Source: Polaromonas sp.
GTDB lineage: Bacteria; Pseudomonadota; Gammaproteobacteria; Burkholderiales; Burkholderiaceae_C
Assembly (NCBI RefSeq): GCF_029945895.1
Contig: NZ_JAQSDL010000122.1
Location: 1-64,000 of the forward strand
DNA: 64,000 nucleotides
Reading direction: 5' to 3'
Made by a program: the position numbers and the translations under genes. The notes below the pieces were generated by a model. The model was not told the origin of the DNA. It ran no database searches and was given only the letters and a program-made list of their open reading frames with translations. Of the stretch, positions 37,890 to 48,111 are shown in pieces; within the stretch, counting starts at the first letter, position 1; every line of letters begins with the position of its first letter.

Positions 37890-40800
37890 ATGTTTGTCCA
37901 TTTACGTATCCACACCGAGTTTTCAGTCGTCGATGGCACCAACCGCATCGATGAAATCGTGGCCGCCGCAGCGGCCGACCGCCAGCCCGCGCTGGCCATC
38001 ACCGACCTGAGCAACCTGTTTGGCACGGTCAAGTTCTACAAGCAAACGCGCGGTGCCGGCGTCAAGCCGCTGATCGGTGCCGATGTGTGGGTGCAGGTGC
38101 CGGGCAAGGAAGCAGGTGCGGCGCCGGCGCGGCTGCTGCTGCTGGTGCAAAACCGCCAGGGCTACCTGAATCTTTCGGAATTGCTGACCCGGGCCTGGAC
38201 CCGGGGCGTGGTGCGCGACCAGGCCGTCATCAGCCTGGAGTGGCTGCAGGAACTCGGCGAGGGCCTGATTGCCCTGTCCGGGGCGCAGGGTGGCGCGGTA
38301 GGGCAGGCGCTGGTGCAGGGGGACGGCCCGCGGGCGCTGGAATGTGCGCTGCATTTTGCGGGTCTGTTTCCGCACCGTTTTTACCTGGAACTTCAGCGCG
38401 CGCAACGCGCTGACGACGAGCAGCATGTGGCTGCGGCGGTGCAACTGGCCGCCCGCCTCAAGCTGCCGGTGGTGGCGACGCATCCGGTGCAATTTCTGGG
38501 TTACGAGGACTACGAGGCCCATGAGGCGCGCGTGTGCATCGCCGAGGGCGAGATTCTCGGCAACGCGCGCCGTGTTCGCAAGTTCACGCGCGAACAGTAT
38601 TTCAAGTCCTCGGCGCAGATGGCCGAGCTGTTTTCGGATTTGCCGTCGGCCCTGGCCAACACGCTGGAAATCGCCAAACGCTGCAACCTCAAGCTTGATC
38701 TCGGCAAGCCCATGCTGCCCGAGTACCCCACGCCCGAAGTGGACGGCGTACGCATGTCCCCCGACGAATACTTTCGCTACGCTTCTTTTCAGGGGCTGGA
38801 AGAGCGGCTTACCCACCTGTATCCCAACGAGAAGGTGCGCGATGAAAAGCGGCCGCAATACGTGGAGCGGCTGGAGTTCGAGATCAACACCATCCTGAAG
38901 ATGGGGTTCCCGGGTTACTTCTTGATTGTGGGTGACTTCATCAACTGGGCCAAGAACAACGGCTGTCCGGTCGGGCCGGGCCGGGGCTCCGGCGCCGGTT
39001 CGCTGGTGGCGTATTCGCTGAAGATCACCGACCTGGACCCTTTGCAGTACAACCTGCTGTTCGAGCGTTTCCTGAATCCCGAGCGGGTGTCCATGCCCGA
39101 CTTCGACATCGACTTCTGCCAGACCAATCGCGACCGCGTGATTGATTACGTGAAGGACAAGTACGGTCACGCGGCGGTCAGCCAGATCGTGACCTTTGGC
39201 ACCATGGCCGCTCGGGCCGCGATTCGTGACGTGGGACGGGTGCTCGATTTTTCCTATGGCTTTTGTGATGGCATCTCCAAGCTGGTGCCCAACAAGCCCG
39301 GTCAGGCTGTGACCCTGCAGCTGGTGCCCGCCGACCGCAAGAAAAACGACAAGATGGTCTACGCGCTGGAGGCTGAACCGGTGCTGGCCGAGCGTGAGGC
39401 CAAGGAAGAAGATGTGCGCACCCTGCTGGAACTCGCGCGCAAGCTCGAGGGCCTGACGCGCAACGTCGGCATGCACGCCGGCGGTGTGCTCATTGCACCT
39501 GGCAAGCTCACCGATTTCTGCCCGCTCTACCTGCAGCCCGGCAGCACCTCGGCCGTGAGCCAGTTCGACAAGAACGACGTCGAGGCCATCGGTCTGGTCA
39601 AGTTCGACTTTCTGGGTCTGGCCACGCTGACCATTCTGGAGCTTGCGCGCGAGTTCATCGTCCAGCGGCATCCGGCGCAGAAGGACTTCAGGTTCGAGAA
39701 CCTGCCGCTGGACGACCAGCGCGTCTACGCGCTGTTTGCCGAGGGCAAGACCGAGGCCGTGTTCCAGTTTGAAAGTATCGGCATGCAGCGCATGCTCAAG
39801 GACGCCCGCCCGAACCGTCTCGAAGATCTGATCGCGATGAATGCGCTCTACCGGCCGGGTCCGATGGACCTGATCCCGACTTATATCGCGCGCAAGCAGG
39901 GCAAGGAAACGCCCGAGTACCCGGACCCGCGCGTCAAGCCCATCCTGGAAGAGACCTACGGCATCATGGTCTACCAGGAGCAGGTGATGCAGACCGCGCA
40001 GATCCTGGGCGGTTATTCGCTGGGCGGCGCCGACATGCTGCGCCGCGCGATGGGCAAGAAGGACGAAAAGGAGATGGCCTCGCAGCGGGAGATTTTCCGC
40101 AAGGGCGCCGGTGTCAACGGCCTGACGCAGGAAAAAGCCGACGAGGTTTTCGACCTGATGGAGAAGTTCGCCGGCTACGGCTTCAACAAGTCGCATTCGG
40201 CCGCTTACGCCTTGCTGGCCTACCACACCGCCTGGCTCAAGCGCCACTACACGGCCGAGTTCTTCTGCGCCAACATGACCGTCGAAATGGGCGACACCGA
40301 CAAACTCAAGATCCTGTTCGGCGACGCGCAGAAGATGGGCATCAGCTTCGAGTCGCCCGACGTCAACCGGGGTCACTACCGCTTCGAGCCGATCAGCAAC
40401 ACCAGCATCCGTTACGGCCTGGGCGCGGTCAAGGGTACCGGCCAGCAGGCGATTGCCGCCATCGTGGCGGCGCGCGAGGCGGGTGGACCCTTTACCTCGC
40501 TGTTTGACTTCTGCCTGCGTGTCGACAAGTCGAAAATGAACAAGCGTACGGTCGAAGCCCTGATCAAGGCCGGCGCCTTCGACAACCTGCAACTGAACCG
40601 CGCTTCGCTGCTCTCCTCGGTGGACCGGGCTTTTGAATTTGCCGCCCAGGCCGAGGCCAACGTCAACCAGGGCGGCCTGTTCGACATGGACTCGCATGCG
40701 GCCAGCACCCAGGAGCCGCCGCTGGTGGAGGCCGTGCCTTTCGGCGTGAAGGCGCGCCTGGTGCAGGAGAAAACCGCGATCGGCTTTTACCTGTCCGGAC

Positions 40801-41396
40801 ACCTGTTCGACGAGGTCGAAACCGAGGTGCGGCAGTTCGTCAAGCGCAAGATCGACGACCTGATTGATTCGCGCGACCAGACCCTGCTGGCGGCCATCGT
40901 CAGCGACCTGCGCGTGATCAACGGCAACCGGGGCAAGCTGATCATCTTCAAGCTCGACGACAAGACCGACACGCTGGAAGCCTCGGTGGACGAGGCCACC
41001 TTCAATGCCAACCGCAACCTGCTGAAAGACGACGAACTGGTGATCGTGCAAGGCACGTTGCAGCCGGCGTCGGAGCGTTTCGGTCGCCGTTTCAAGGTCA
41101 CCCAGGTCTGGAGCCTGGAGTCGGCGCGCTGCCGCTTCGGCAAGTATCTGCGCGTGGCGGTCAACGGCAGCGCGCCGGATGTGCAGCGCATCGTGCGGGA
41201 CTTTCCTCCGCGCAAGGAGATGTCGGAGCAGGGCGAGGTCAGCCGCGGCCTGCCGGTGCGCCTGAGCCTCAAGCGCGACAGCGTGGTGGCTGAGCTGCAG
41301 CTCGGCGAGGCTGCGAAGTTTTTTCCGACCGATGCGGCGCTCGCCAGCTGGATGGCGCAGGCCGACCAGGGGCTGGCACAGATTGTCTATGAGTAA
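37890..41396 (+). CDS. dnaE: DNA polymerase III alpha subunit
   Basis: DnaE is the replicative polymerase. The N-terminal PHP domain begins [20 protein letters not shown], and the polymerase domain shows [20 protein letters not shown] and the catalytic aspartates in [15 protein letters not shown]. The fingers, a helix-hairpin-helix and an OB domain follow in 1168 residues, the size of the single essential DnaE1. The ATG at 37890 is standard. It is divergent from trhO, and a type-2 repeat lies right after its stop. Confidence 0.97.
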   Translation: MFVHLRIHTEFSVVDGTNRIDEIVAAAAADRQPALAITDLSNLFGTVKFYKQTRGAGVKPLIGADVWVQVPGKEAGAAPARLLLLVQNRQGYLNLSELLTRAWTRGVVRDQAVISLEWLQELGEGLIALSGAQGGAVGQALVQGDGPRALECALHFAGLFPHRFYLELQRAQRADDEQHVAAAVQLAARLKLPVVATHPVQFLGYEDYEAHEARVCIAEGEILGNARRVRKFTREQYFKSSAQMAELFSDLPSALANTLEIAKRCNLKLDLGKPMLPEYPTPEVDGVRMSPDEYFRYASFQGLEERLTHLYPNEKVRDEKRPQYVERLEFEINTILKMGFPGYFLIVGDFINWAKNNGCPVGPGRGSGAGSLVAYSLKITDLDPLQYNLLFERFLNPERVSMPDFDIDFCQTNRDRVIDYVKDKYGHAAVSQIVTFGTMAARAAIRDVGRVLDFSYGFCDGISKLVPNKPGQAVTLQLVPADRKKNDKMVYALEAEPVLAEREAKEEDVRTLLELARKLEGLTRNVGMHAGGVLIAPGKLTDFCPLYLQPGSTSAVSQFDKNDVEAIGLVKFDFLGLATLTILELAREFIVQRHPAQKDFRFENLPLDDQRVYALFAEGKTEAVFQFESIGMQRMLKDARPNRLEDLIAMNALYRPGPMDLIPTYIARKQGKETPEYPDPRVKPILEETYGIMVYQEQVMQTAQILGGYSLGGADMLRRAMGKKDEKEMASQREIFRKGAGVNGLTQEKADEVFDLMEKFAGYGFNKSHSAAYALLAYHTAWLKRHYTAEFFCANMTVEMGDTDKLKILFGDAQKMGISFESPDVNRGHYRFEPISNTSIRYGLGAVKGTGQQAIAAIVAAREAGGPFTSLFDFCLRVDKSKMNKRTVEALIKAGAFDNLQLNRASLLSSVDRAFEFAAQAEANVNQGGLFDMDSHAASTQEPPLVEAVPFGVKARLVQEKTAIGFYLSGHLFDEVETEVRQFVKRKIDDLIDSRDQTLLAAIVSDLRVINGNRGKLIIFKLDDKTDTLEASVDEATFNANRNLLKDDELVIVQGTLQPASERFGRRFKVTQVWSLESARCRFGKYLRVAVNGSAPDVQRIVRDFPPRKEMSEQGEVSRGLPVRLSLKRDSVVAELQLGEAAKFFPTDAALASWMAQADQGLAQIVYE

Positions 41397-41450
41397 AAAA
41401 TGGCTGCAGCCCTTGCCCTGATTGCGCGGGCAGCTATTTTATTGATAGCG
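41396..41450 (-). repeat. Type-2 dispersed repeat between dnaE and tolA
   Basis: On the minus strand it reads GCTATCAATAAA, ATAGCTGCCCGCGC, nine variable bases, then GCAAGGGCTGCAGCCATTTT. It fills most of the gap between the convergent dnaE and tolA genes. Confidence 0.88.
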
Positions 41451-41467
41451 TTTGAGGTGCGTGGCGC

Positions 41468-42388
41468 TCAATCCTTGGGCCGGAATTCAAGAATCATGGG
41501 CGTCGGGACCCGGCCATCCACGTCACGCGGCATGGTTTCGGTGCGGATGATGGCCTTGATCACCGCCTCGTCCCAGGCCTTGTTGCCGCTGGACTTGATC
41601 AGGCGCTGGCTGATGATGCTGCCGTCCAGCGCGGTGCGCACCTCGACCTCGGCGGTCGGATTGCCGGAGATGTCGTCGGTGAACACAATGTTGGGTTTGA
41701 CCTTGGCGCGCACCTTGCCGCCGTAACTGGCAGAAGGGCCGCTGGCTTTTTGTGCCGTGCCCTTGGCGTCGGCGCCGCCGGTGGCGCCGGCCAGGCCCAT
41801 GGCCCGCTTGATGTTTTCCTGGCGCTGTTTTTCCGCTGCGGCGTCGGCCAGTTTTTTCTTTTCTGCTTCTTTGGCCTCCTGTTTCGCGTCCTGCTTTTTG
41901 TCTTCGGCCTTTTTCGCTTCAAGCTTCTTCGCTTCCTCGGCCTTGCGCCTGGCCAGTTCTTCCTTCGCCTTGAGTTCCTTGTCCTTTTTGGCCTGGAGTT
42001 CTTTCAGCCGGTCCAGCTCGGCCCTGGCCTTGGCCAGTTCAGCTTCTTTCTTCTTGAGCTCGAGCTTACGTTTTTTCTCCCGCTCAAGCGCAATGTCCAC
42101 GTCGGGTGCGGGTGGCGGCGGCGGTGCCTTGACCACGGGCTCCGGTGGGGGCGGGGGAGGAGGGGGCGGCGGCGGTGGGGCTTCCACCAGTTTGGGAGCG
42201 GCCTCCTGCGGCGTGCTGGACCACAGTTCGGCCTCAAACGAGAGGTCGGGGTCGCTGTGTTTCCAGTTGATTCCCCAGGTCAGCGCACCAATCAGCAACA
42301 GGTGAACCAGCAGCGCCAGGCCAAAGGAGCGCAACGCACCGGGTTCGCGTTGCGGCGCAAGGTCGAGGCGGTCGGCGGCACTGGGCAT
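41468..42388 (-). CDS. tolA: Cell-envelope integrity protein TolA
   Basis: TolA spans the periplasm between the TolQR motor and Pal at the outer membrane. Residues 20-40 form the inner-membrane anchor (SFGLALLVHLLLIGALTWG). A poly-proline run of 12 (residues about 72-83) and a long Lys/Glu/Ala coiled helix follow, then a C-terminal TonB/TolA-like domain with PTAEVEVRTALDGSIISQRL and the final PTPMILEFRP. The total is 306 residues. It is 14 bases after tolR. TolB and Pal are not downstream; the gene faces dnaE. Confidence 0.93.
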   Translation of the reverse strand: MPSAADRLDLAPQREPGALRSFGLALLVHLLLIGALTWGINWKHSDPDLSFEAELWSSTPQEAAPKLVEAPPPPPPPPPPPPEPVVKAPPPPPAPDVDIALEREKKRKLELKKKEAELAKARAELDRLKELQAKKDKELKAKEELARRKAEEAKKLEAKKAEDKKQDAKQEAKEAEKKKLADAAAEKQRQENIKRAMGLAGATGGADAKGTAQKASGPSASYGGKVRAKVKPNIVFTDDISGNPTAEVEVRTALDGSIISQRLIKSSGNKAWDEAVIKAIIRTETMPRDVDGRVPTPMILEFRPKD

Positions 42389-42402
42389 CGATGGGCTTCA
42401 GC

Positions 42403-42834
42403 TCAATTGCCGGTCTGCACAGAGAGACCGACCCGGGCCACACCGGCCCTTTGCAGCCCATCCATGACCTTGACCACGGTTTCGTATTTGATGGATTTGT
42501 CAGCGCTGATCACCACCGGCGTGACCTGTTCGCCGGCCGGCACCGCCGGCTGCAGGCGCTTGACGGCGGCACCCACCTCGCCAAGCTTGACGGTTGTCGT
42601 GTTGCCCGCCGACTTGATCTGGATGACTTCGTCCTTGCTGATCTCGATCTGGATCGGCTTGGGCGGCTGGCCTGGCGCCTTTCCGACCTTGGGCAGCGCA
42701 ATCATGCTGGGCGTGATCAGCGGTGCCGTCACCATGAAGATGATGAGCAGCACCAGCATCACGTCAATGAAGGGCACCATGTTGATCTCGCTGATGGTGC
42801 GGCGGCCTCGGCCGCGTGAGTTGACTGCTGGCAT
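42403..42834 (-). CDS. tolR: TolR, Tol-Pal system membrane protein
   Basis: TolR is the ExbD-type partner of TolQ. The 143 residues begin with an Arg-rich tail, then ISEINMVPFIDVMLVLLIIF, the single membrane helix that carries the proton-path aspartate. A periplasmic domain with IALPKVGKAP and a GEQVTPVVISADKSIKYE segment follows. It lies six bases after tolQ and 14 before tolA in one operon. Confidence 0.95.
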   Translation of the reverse strand: MPAVNSRGRGRRTISEINMVPFIDVMLVLLIIFMVTAPLITPSMIALPKVGKAPGQPPKPIQIEISKDEVIQIKSAGNTTTVKLGEVGAAVKRLQPAVPAGEQVTPVVISADKSIKYETVVKVMDGLQRAGVARVGLSVQTGN

Positions 42835-42840
42835 GGCTGT

Positions 42841-43529
<689 letters not shown>

Positions 43530-43533
<4 letters not shown>

Positions 43534-44081
43534 GTTTTGGCTTCCAGACGATCAAGGATGTTGGCGGGAATTCTGGCGGGCTTCAGGCTGGCGGCGTCGA
43601 CCCAGCCGATGCGTATCGTGCCCTCACAAATCAATGTAGCCCCCACGCTTTTCGCTACGCGTAATTCGCTGCCCCCCGAGGGGGCTAATTTTCCTAGGGG
43701 CGGCCCGTCGGAAAATTGATTTTCGCCGGGATTTTCAAGAGACAACTCTGTTCGCTCTGATTTCAATAGCGCACTTTGCTGGATTATCAAGGACGCACGG
43801 CCCTTTTCAGTCAGACGTGCGGTAACAATCAGTTCATCGTCCAGTCGGGCAGGGCGCAGGTAACGAACGCTGGTTTGCGTCACCACGAACATGCCGCCGG
43901 TGGACTCACGCAGACGGTGCTGCTCAACGCCCAGTGATCTGAGCCACTCGGTGCGTGATCGTTCAAAAAACTTCAGGTAGTTGGCATAAAACACAATGCC
44001 ACCCGCATCCGTGTCTTCCCAGTAAACCCGCAAGGGCCACTGGAATGTGGAGGCATCCACGACACTGGGGGCTTCAGCCAA
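43530..44081 (-). CDS. ybgC: YbgC-type acyl-CoA thioesterase with a repeat-derived insertion
   Basis: A hotdog-fold thioesterase, the usual first gene of tol-pal operons. The core is intact: RVYWEDTDAGGIVFYANYLK with the catalytic Asp, RSRTEWLRSLGVEQ and SVRYLRPARLDDEL. The C-terminal strand LICEGTIRIGWVD is also conserved. Between them (residues about 111-149) is an in-frame insert of about 38 residues coming from a type-1 repeat, making the protein 183 residues against about 135-150 for the family. The start is probably TTG at 44081, overlapping the aminotransferase stop. Whether the insert is tolerated is unknown. Confidence 0.88.
43638..43712 (+). repeat. Type-1 dispersed repeat inserted inside ybgC
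   Basis: It reads AGCCCCCACGCTTTTCGCTA, CGCGTAATTCGCTG, CCCCCCGAGGGGG, then a shortened, diverged tail with GGGGCGGCCCGTCGG. It is antisense to ybgC and stays open in the ybgC frame. It is shorter than the 27417 and 28438 copies. Confidence 0.9.
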
Positions 44082-45279
44082 GGACGGCCTCCAGCCGGTT
44101 CACGGCCTCTTTGAGTTGCTCCATGGAACTGGCCGTGGAGAAGCGGACGTACTGCTCCGGCGCCATGGTTCCGAAGTCGCGTCCCGGTGTCACGGCCAGG
44201 TGGGCGCGTTTCATCAGTTCAAAAGAAAAGTCCCAGCTGCCACTGACGCCCAGGCGGGCCGCAGCGTCCGTGCAATCGGCATAGGCATAAAACGCGCCGT
44301 CCGGCATCACCGGCACTGTCAGGCCCAGGCGGTTGAGTTGGGGAATGAAGTAGTCGCGCCTGGCCTTGAACTCGGAGCGGCGCCGTTCGTACTCGGCCAG
44401 ACTGTCAGGCTCAAAACACGCCAGTGCCGCATGCTGGGCCACGGTGCTGGGGCAGATGAACAGGTTCTGCGCGATGCGCTCAATCACCGGCGCGAGCTCC
44501 TCGGGCACCACCAGCCAGCCCAGGCGCCAGCCTGTCATGTTGAAGTACTTGCTGAAGCTGTTGATGCTGATGATGCTTTCGCCCAGGCCATCTCCCATGG
44601 CCAGCGCTGTCTGCCCAAAACGTTCCTCGTAACTCAGGCCCAGGTAGATCTCGTCGATCAGCGTGACGCCGCCGCGGCTGTGCACGAATTCATGGATGCG
44701 GCGCAACTCGTCCGGCGCGATCGAGGTGCCGGTGGGGTTGGACGGCGAGGCCAGCAGCACGCCACGGGTTTTGTCGGTCCATGCGGCCTGCACCTTGGCA
44801 CTGCTGAGCTGGAAGCGTTCATGGGCCGTGGTGGGCACCAGCACCGCATTGCCTTCGGCGGCGCTGACAAAATGCCGGTTGCAGGGATAACTCGGGTCCG
44901 GCATCAGGATGTCGTCACCGGCTTCTATCAACGCCAAGCAGGCCAGCTGCAGTGCTGCCGATGCGCCGGCAGTGATGATGATGCGGCCGGGCGCCACATC
45001 GGCATGGAAGCGCGAGGCATACCAGTGGCTGATGCACTCGCGCAGGCTCTGCAGGCCAGTCGCCTGGGTGTACTGGGTGTTGCCGTCGCGGATGGCGCGG
45101 GCCGCGGCCTGCTGGACCAGCGGCGGTGCGGTGAAGTCCGGTTCGCCAATATTCAGGAAAATCATGGGGCGGGATGTATGCGCCACATCCCGGGCCAGCG
45201 TGGCTGCGGCCTTGGCAACTTCCATCACGTAAAAAGGTTCGATGCGCTGCGCGCGCCGTGCGATCCGCAGGGTTGTCAT
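44074..45279 (-). CDS. PLP-dependent aminotransferase, class I/II
   Basis: A 401-residue fold-type I aminotransferase. The PLP lysine is in SINSFSKYFNMTGWRLGWL, the substrate/PLP aspartate region is LASPSNPTGTSI followed by LIDEIYLGLSYE, and the C-terminal arginine region is DFGTMAPEQYVRFSTA. It is closest in feel to the AlaA/AspC-like group (aspartate, alanine or aromatic substrates); which one cannot be decided. It is nine bases after nusB and overlaps ybgC. Confidence 0.9.
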   Translation of the reverse strand: MTTLRIARRAQRIEPFYVMEVAKAAATLARDVAHTSRPMIFLNIGEPDFTAPPLVQQAAARAIRDGNTQYTQATGLQSLRECISHWYASRFHADVAPGRIIITAGASAALQLACLALIEAGDDILMPDPSYPCNRHFVSAAEGNAVLVPTTAHERFQLSSAKVQAAWTDKTRGVLLASPSNPTGTSIAPDELRRIHEFVHSRGGVTLIDEIYLGLSYEERFGQTALAMGDGLGESIISINSFSKYFNMTGWRLGWLVVPEELAPVIERIAQNLFICPSTVAQHAALACFEPDSLAEYERRRSEFKARRDYFIPQLNRLGLTVPVMPDGAFYAYADCTDAAARLGVSGSWDFSFELMKRAHLAVTPGRDFGTMAPEQYVRFSTASSMEQLKEAVNRLEAVLG

Positions 45280-45287
45280 GCTGCGCG

Positions 45288-45806
45288 TCAGGCTTTTTTG
45301 TCGGCGGCGACTTCAGCGGCGCGAAAGGCCGGTGCCAGTTTGTGCAGCACACCGTTGACGTATTTGTGGCCGTCGGTGCCGCCAAAAGCCTTGGCCAGCT
45401 CGATACATTCGTTGATGATCACGCGGTAAGGCACGTCCAGGCAATGCTTGAACTCGTAGGTACCAATCCACAACACCGCATGTTCAACCGGCGATATTTC
45501 GGCCATCTTGCGGTCCAGCAAAGGCGTCACACTGTCATCCAGCGACGCAGCTTCTTCAATACAGCCATGCAGCAGCGCGTCGTAATGCACCGCATCAGCT
45601 TTGTGAAAGCCGACCAGGTCGCGGGTGAAGGCGTCAATCGACGACGCTTCGTTGCGTCCCACCAGATGCTGGTACAACGCCTGCAGGGCAAACTCGCGCG
45701 CCCGGGTACGCGCTGACTTGTCGGCCGCCTTTTTGACGCCCGTGTCGGTCAGGCCGCTGCGGGTCTGTGGCGGACGCTTGGGTTTGAGGGGGGTCTTTTC
45801 AGTCAT
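45288..45806 (-). CDS. nusB: Transcription antitermination factor NusB
   Basis: NusB with S10 binds boxA RNA and supports antitermination in rRNA operons. The 172-residue protein has a basic N-terminal tail, then [40 protein letters not shown] and [20 protein letters not shown], then [11 protein letters not shown]. The ATG at 45806 was chosen over an upstream TTG at 45845. It follows ribH, the classical ribH-nusB pairing. Confidence 0.95.
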   Translation of the reverse strand: MTEKTPLKPKRPPQTRSGLTDTGVKKAADKSARTRAREFALQALYQHLVGRNEASSIDAFTRDLVGFHKADAVHYDALLHGCIEEAASLDDSVTPLLDRKMAEISPVEHAVLWIGTYEFKHCLDVPYRVIINECIELAKAFGGTDGHKYVNGVLHKLAPAFRAAEVAADKKA

Positions 45807-45837
45807 GGCGCGCCTGGTGGGGGAGGGGAACGGAATA

Positions 45838-46302
45838 TCAGTCAAGTTCGTTCAGCAGGTTGGCCATTTCCACCGCCACGCGCGCAGCATCCCGGCCCTT
45901 GTCGGTCTGGCGGGCTTCGGCCTGGGCCATGTTTTCGACGGTCAGGATGGCGTTGGCGATAGGCAGCTGGTAGTCCAGTGCCAGCCGGCTGACCGAGGCG
46001 CCGCTTTCGTTGGCGACAAGCTCAAAGTGGTAGGTCTCGCCGCGGATGATGCAACCCAGCGCCACCAGCGCGTCGTACTGGTCGCGTTCGGCCATGGCCT
46101 GCAGTGCCGAGGGGATCTCGAGCGCACCCGGCACCTTGACGTGGTGGATGTTTTTCTCCTCGACTCCCAGCGTCAGCAGCTCCTGCCAGCAGGCCTTGGC
46201 CAGCGCATTGGTGATGCTCTCGTTGAAACGCGCCTGGACAATGCCAATCGTGAGTTTCCTGCCGTCCAGCTTGTCGGCCGTACCTTTTTCTGCACCAAAC
46301 AC
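45838..46302 (-). CDS. ribH: 6,7-dimethyl-8-ribityllumazine synthase
   Basis: RibH makes the lumazine precursor of riboflavin and forms icosahedral or decameric shells. Motifs: [27 protein letters not shown] and [20 protein letters not shown] with the catalytic histidine. The start is a GTG at 46302, placed two bases after the ribBX stop with AAGGA just before it (inside ribBX); this gives 154 residues, the normal length. Longer frames upstream overlap ribBX and are not supported. Confidence 0.94.
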   Translation of the reverse strand: MFGAEKGTADKLDGRKLTIGIVQARFNESITNALAKACWQELLTLGVEEKNIHHVKVPGALEIPSALQAMAERDQYDALVALGCIIRGETYHFELVANESGASVSRLALDYQLPIANAILTVENMAQAEARQTDKGRDAARVAVEMANLLNELD

Positions 46303-46304
46303 GG

Positions 46305-47417
46305 TTATTCCTTTTTGTTGGCAATGTAGCCAGTGATCTCGAGACCGTAACCCGTCATGCTGGGCATGCGGCGCGGGTTGCCCATCAGGTTCATCTTGTG
46401 CACGCCACACTCGCGCAGGATCTGCGCGCCCACGCCGTAGGTGCGCAAGTCCATGCGGCCTCGCTCGGGGGCCTGGCTGGCGCGTGCCGTGCCTTCGAAT
46501 TGTTCAAGCAGCTGCGCCCCGCTTTCGCCGCAATTGAGCAGCACCGCCACGCCTTTGCCCTCCCTGGCAATATGCGTCAGGCTCTGGTCCAGGCTCCAGG
46601 AGTGCATGGAGCGGCCGGTTTCCAGCGCGTCGAGCACCGACAGCGGCTCATGAACTCGCGCTGCCACGGTGTCCTCGGGTGACCATTGACCCTTGACAAG
46701 CGCCAGGTGCAGGCCCTGGCTGGTCTTGTCCTTGAAGGCATGCGCGGTGAATTCGCCAAAAGCGGTCTGCAGTGTCCGTGTGCCGATTTTCTCGATCAGC
46801 GAATCATGGCGGCTGCGGTGTTCAATGAGGTCGGCAATGGTTCCGATTTTCAGGCCATGTTCGGCGGCAAAAACCTGCAGGTCGGGCAGTCGGGCCATGG
46901 TGCCGTCGTCTTTCATGATCTCGCAGATCACGGCAGCGGGTGAGCAGCCCGCCATGCCAGCCAGATCACAGCCGGCTTCGGTATGGCCGGCGCGCATCAG
47001 CACGCCGCCGTCGACAGCCTGCAGGGGAAAGATGTGACCGGGCTGCACCAGGTCGCTGACTTGGGCATTTTTGGCGACGGCGGCCTGCACCGTGCGGGCC
47101 CGGTCTGCCGCGGAGATGCCGGTGGTCACGCCCTCGGCGGCCTCTATCGACACCGTGAAGGCGGTGCTGTATTTGCCGCCATTGCGGGTGGCCATGGGCG
47201 GCAACTGCAGCCTCTCGCAGCGCTCGCGCGTCAATGTCAGGCAGATCAGGCCGCGGCCGTAACGGGCCATGAAGTTGATGGCCTCCGGGGTCACGTGGTC
47301 TGCGGCGAGCACCAGGTCGCCTTCGTTTTCGCGGTCTTCTTCATCGACCAGGATGACCATGCGGCCGGCCCGCATGTCGGCCACGATGTCTTCAACAGGG
47401 GAGATGGCAATGGTCAT
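46305..47417 (-). CDS. ribB: 3,4-dihydroxy-2-butanone-4-phosphate synthase with a degenerate RibA-like domain (RibBX)
   Basis: The N-terminal RibB domain (residues 1-205) is complete: [16 protein letters not shown], the GLICLTLT strand and [18 protein letters not shown]. It makes the four-carbon unit of riboflavin. The C-terminal domain (about 205-370) has the GTP cyclohydrolase II fold ([29 protein letters not shown]) but lacks the zinc-binding cysteine cluster and the SxRCDCG motif; that place reads [20 protein letters not shown]. The domain is therefore probably not a GTP cyclohydrolase. This corresponds to the RibBX variant known in Proteobacteria. A separate RibA must exist elsewhere. 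It follows ribE by three bases. Confidence 0.93.
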   Translation of the reverse strand: MTIAISPVEDIVADMRAGRMVILVDEEDRENEGDLVLAADHVTPEAINFMARYGRGLICLTLTRERCERLQLPPMATRNGGKYSTAFTVSIEAAEGVTTGISAADRARTVQAAVAKNAQVSDLVQPGHIFPLQAVDGGVLMRAGHTEAGCDLAGMAGCSPAAVICEIMKDDGTMARLPDLQVFAAEHGLKIGTIADLIEHRSRHDSLIEKIGTRTLQTAFGEFTAHAFKDKTSQGLHLALVKGQWSPEDTVAARVHEPLSVLDALETGRSMHSWSLDQSLTHIAREGKGVAVLLNCGESGAQLLEQFEGTARASQAPERGRMDLRTYGVGAQILRECGVHKMNLMGNPRRMPSMTGYGLEITGYIANKKE

Positions 47418-47420
47418 GGT

Positions 47421-48056
47421 TCAGTTTTTCTTTCCGTCCTGGAGCATGCGCTCCACGTAACGCGCAATCAGGTCAATTTCCAGGTTCACCTGCGATTGTG
47501 GTCGCAGATGGCCCAGTGCTGTGTTTTGGACCGTGTGGGAAATCAGGTTGATGCTGATTTCGCAGCCGGCCTGGCTGCCTTCGAGATCGGTGACGCGGTT
47601 GACGGTCAGGCTGACGCCATTGATCGTGATGGAGCCCTTGTAGGCCAGGTACTTGGCCAGTTCGCGCGGGGCGCGGATGCGCAGCTCCCAACTTTCACCC
47701 ACCTGGGCGAAATGCGTGACGGTGCCGATGCCATCGACGTGGCCGGCGACGATGTGGCCGCCCAGCCTGTCGTTGGCGCGCAGCGCCTTTTCAAGGTTGA
47801 TCGGGCCGGGTTCTGTCAAGCCACTGGTTTTGGCCAGCGACTCGGCCGATATTTCGATCAGGAACTGGTTTCTGGGAAGATCGAGTGCAGTGACGGTCAT
47901 GCAGGCGCCGTTCAGCGCAATGCTGTCGCCCAGGCCCACGTCGTCGAGGTAGTCCGATGGCGCTTCGATGGTGAGTCGCTTGCCATGGTCCAAAGAGCTG
48001 CCCAGGCTATGGATGGCGACGATGCGCCCCACGCCGGTGATGATTCCGGTAAACAT
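47421..48056 (-). CDS. ribE: Riboflavin synthase, alpha subunit
   Basis: RibE dismutates two lumazines to riboflavin. It consists of two homologous beta-barrels: the first starts [15 protein letters not shown] and has [15 protein letters not shown], the second starts around [14 protein letters not shown] and has [15 protein letters not shown]. The length is 211 residues. The ATG at 48056 matches the family start; upstream open frame is not conserved. It sits between ribD (55-base gap) and ribBX. Confidence 0.95.
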   Translation of the reverse strand: MFTGIITGVGRIVAIHSLGSSLDHGKRLTIEAPSDYLDDVGLGDSIALNGACMTVTALDLPRNQFLIEISAESLAKTSGLTEPGPINLEKALRANDRLGGHIVAGHVDGIGTVTHFAQVGESWELRIRAPRELAKYLAYKGSITINGVSLTVNRVTDLEGSQAGCEISINLISHTVQNTALGHLRPQSQVNLEIDLIARYVERMLQDGKKN

Positions 48057-48111
48057 GGCGCTATTTTCGCAGAGATTGCGGGCGGCCATGGGCCGGGCCG
48101 ATAAAGCAGGG

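Noticed and set aside
37923-41051. 1042-codon open frame on the strand opposite dnaE
   Set aside because: It lies wholly antisense to dnaE and its product has the Val/His/Gln-rich look of a GC-rich shadow frame; dnaE is unmistakable.
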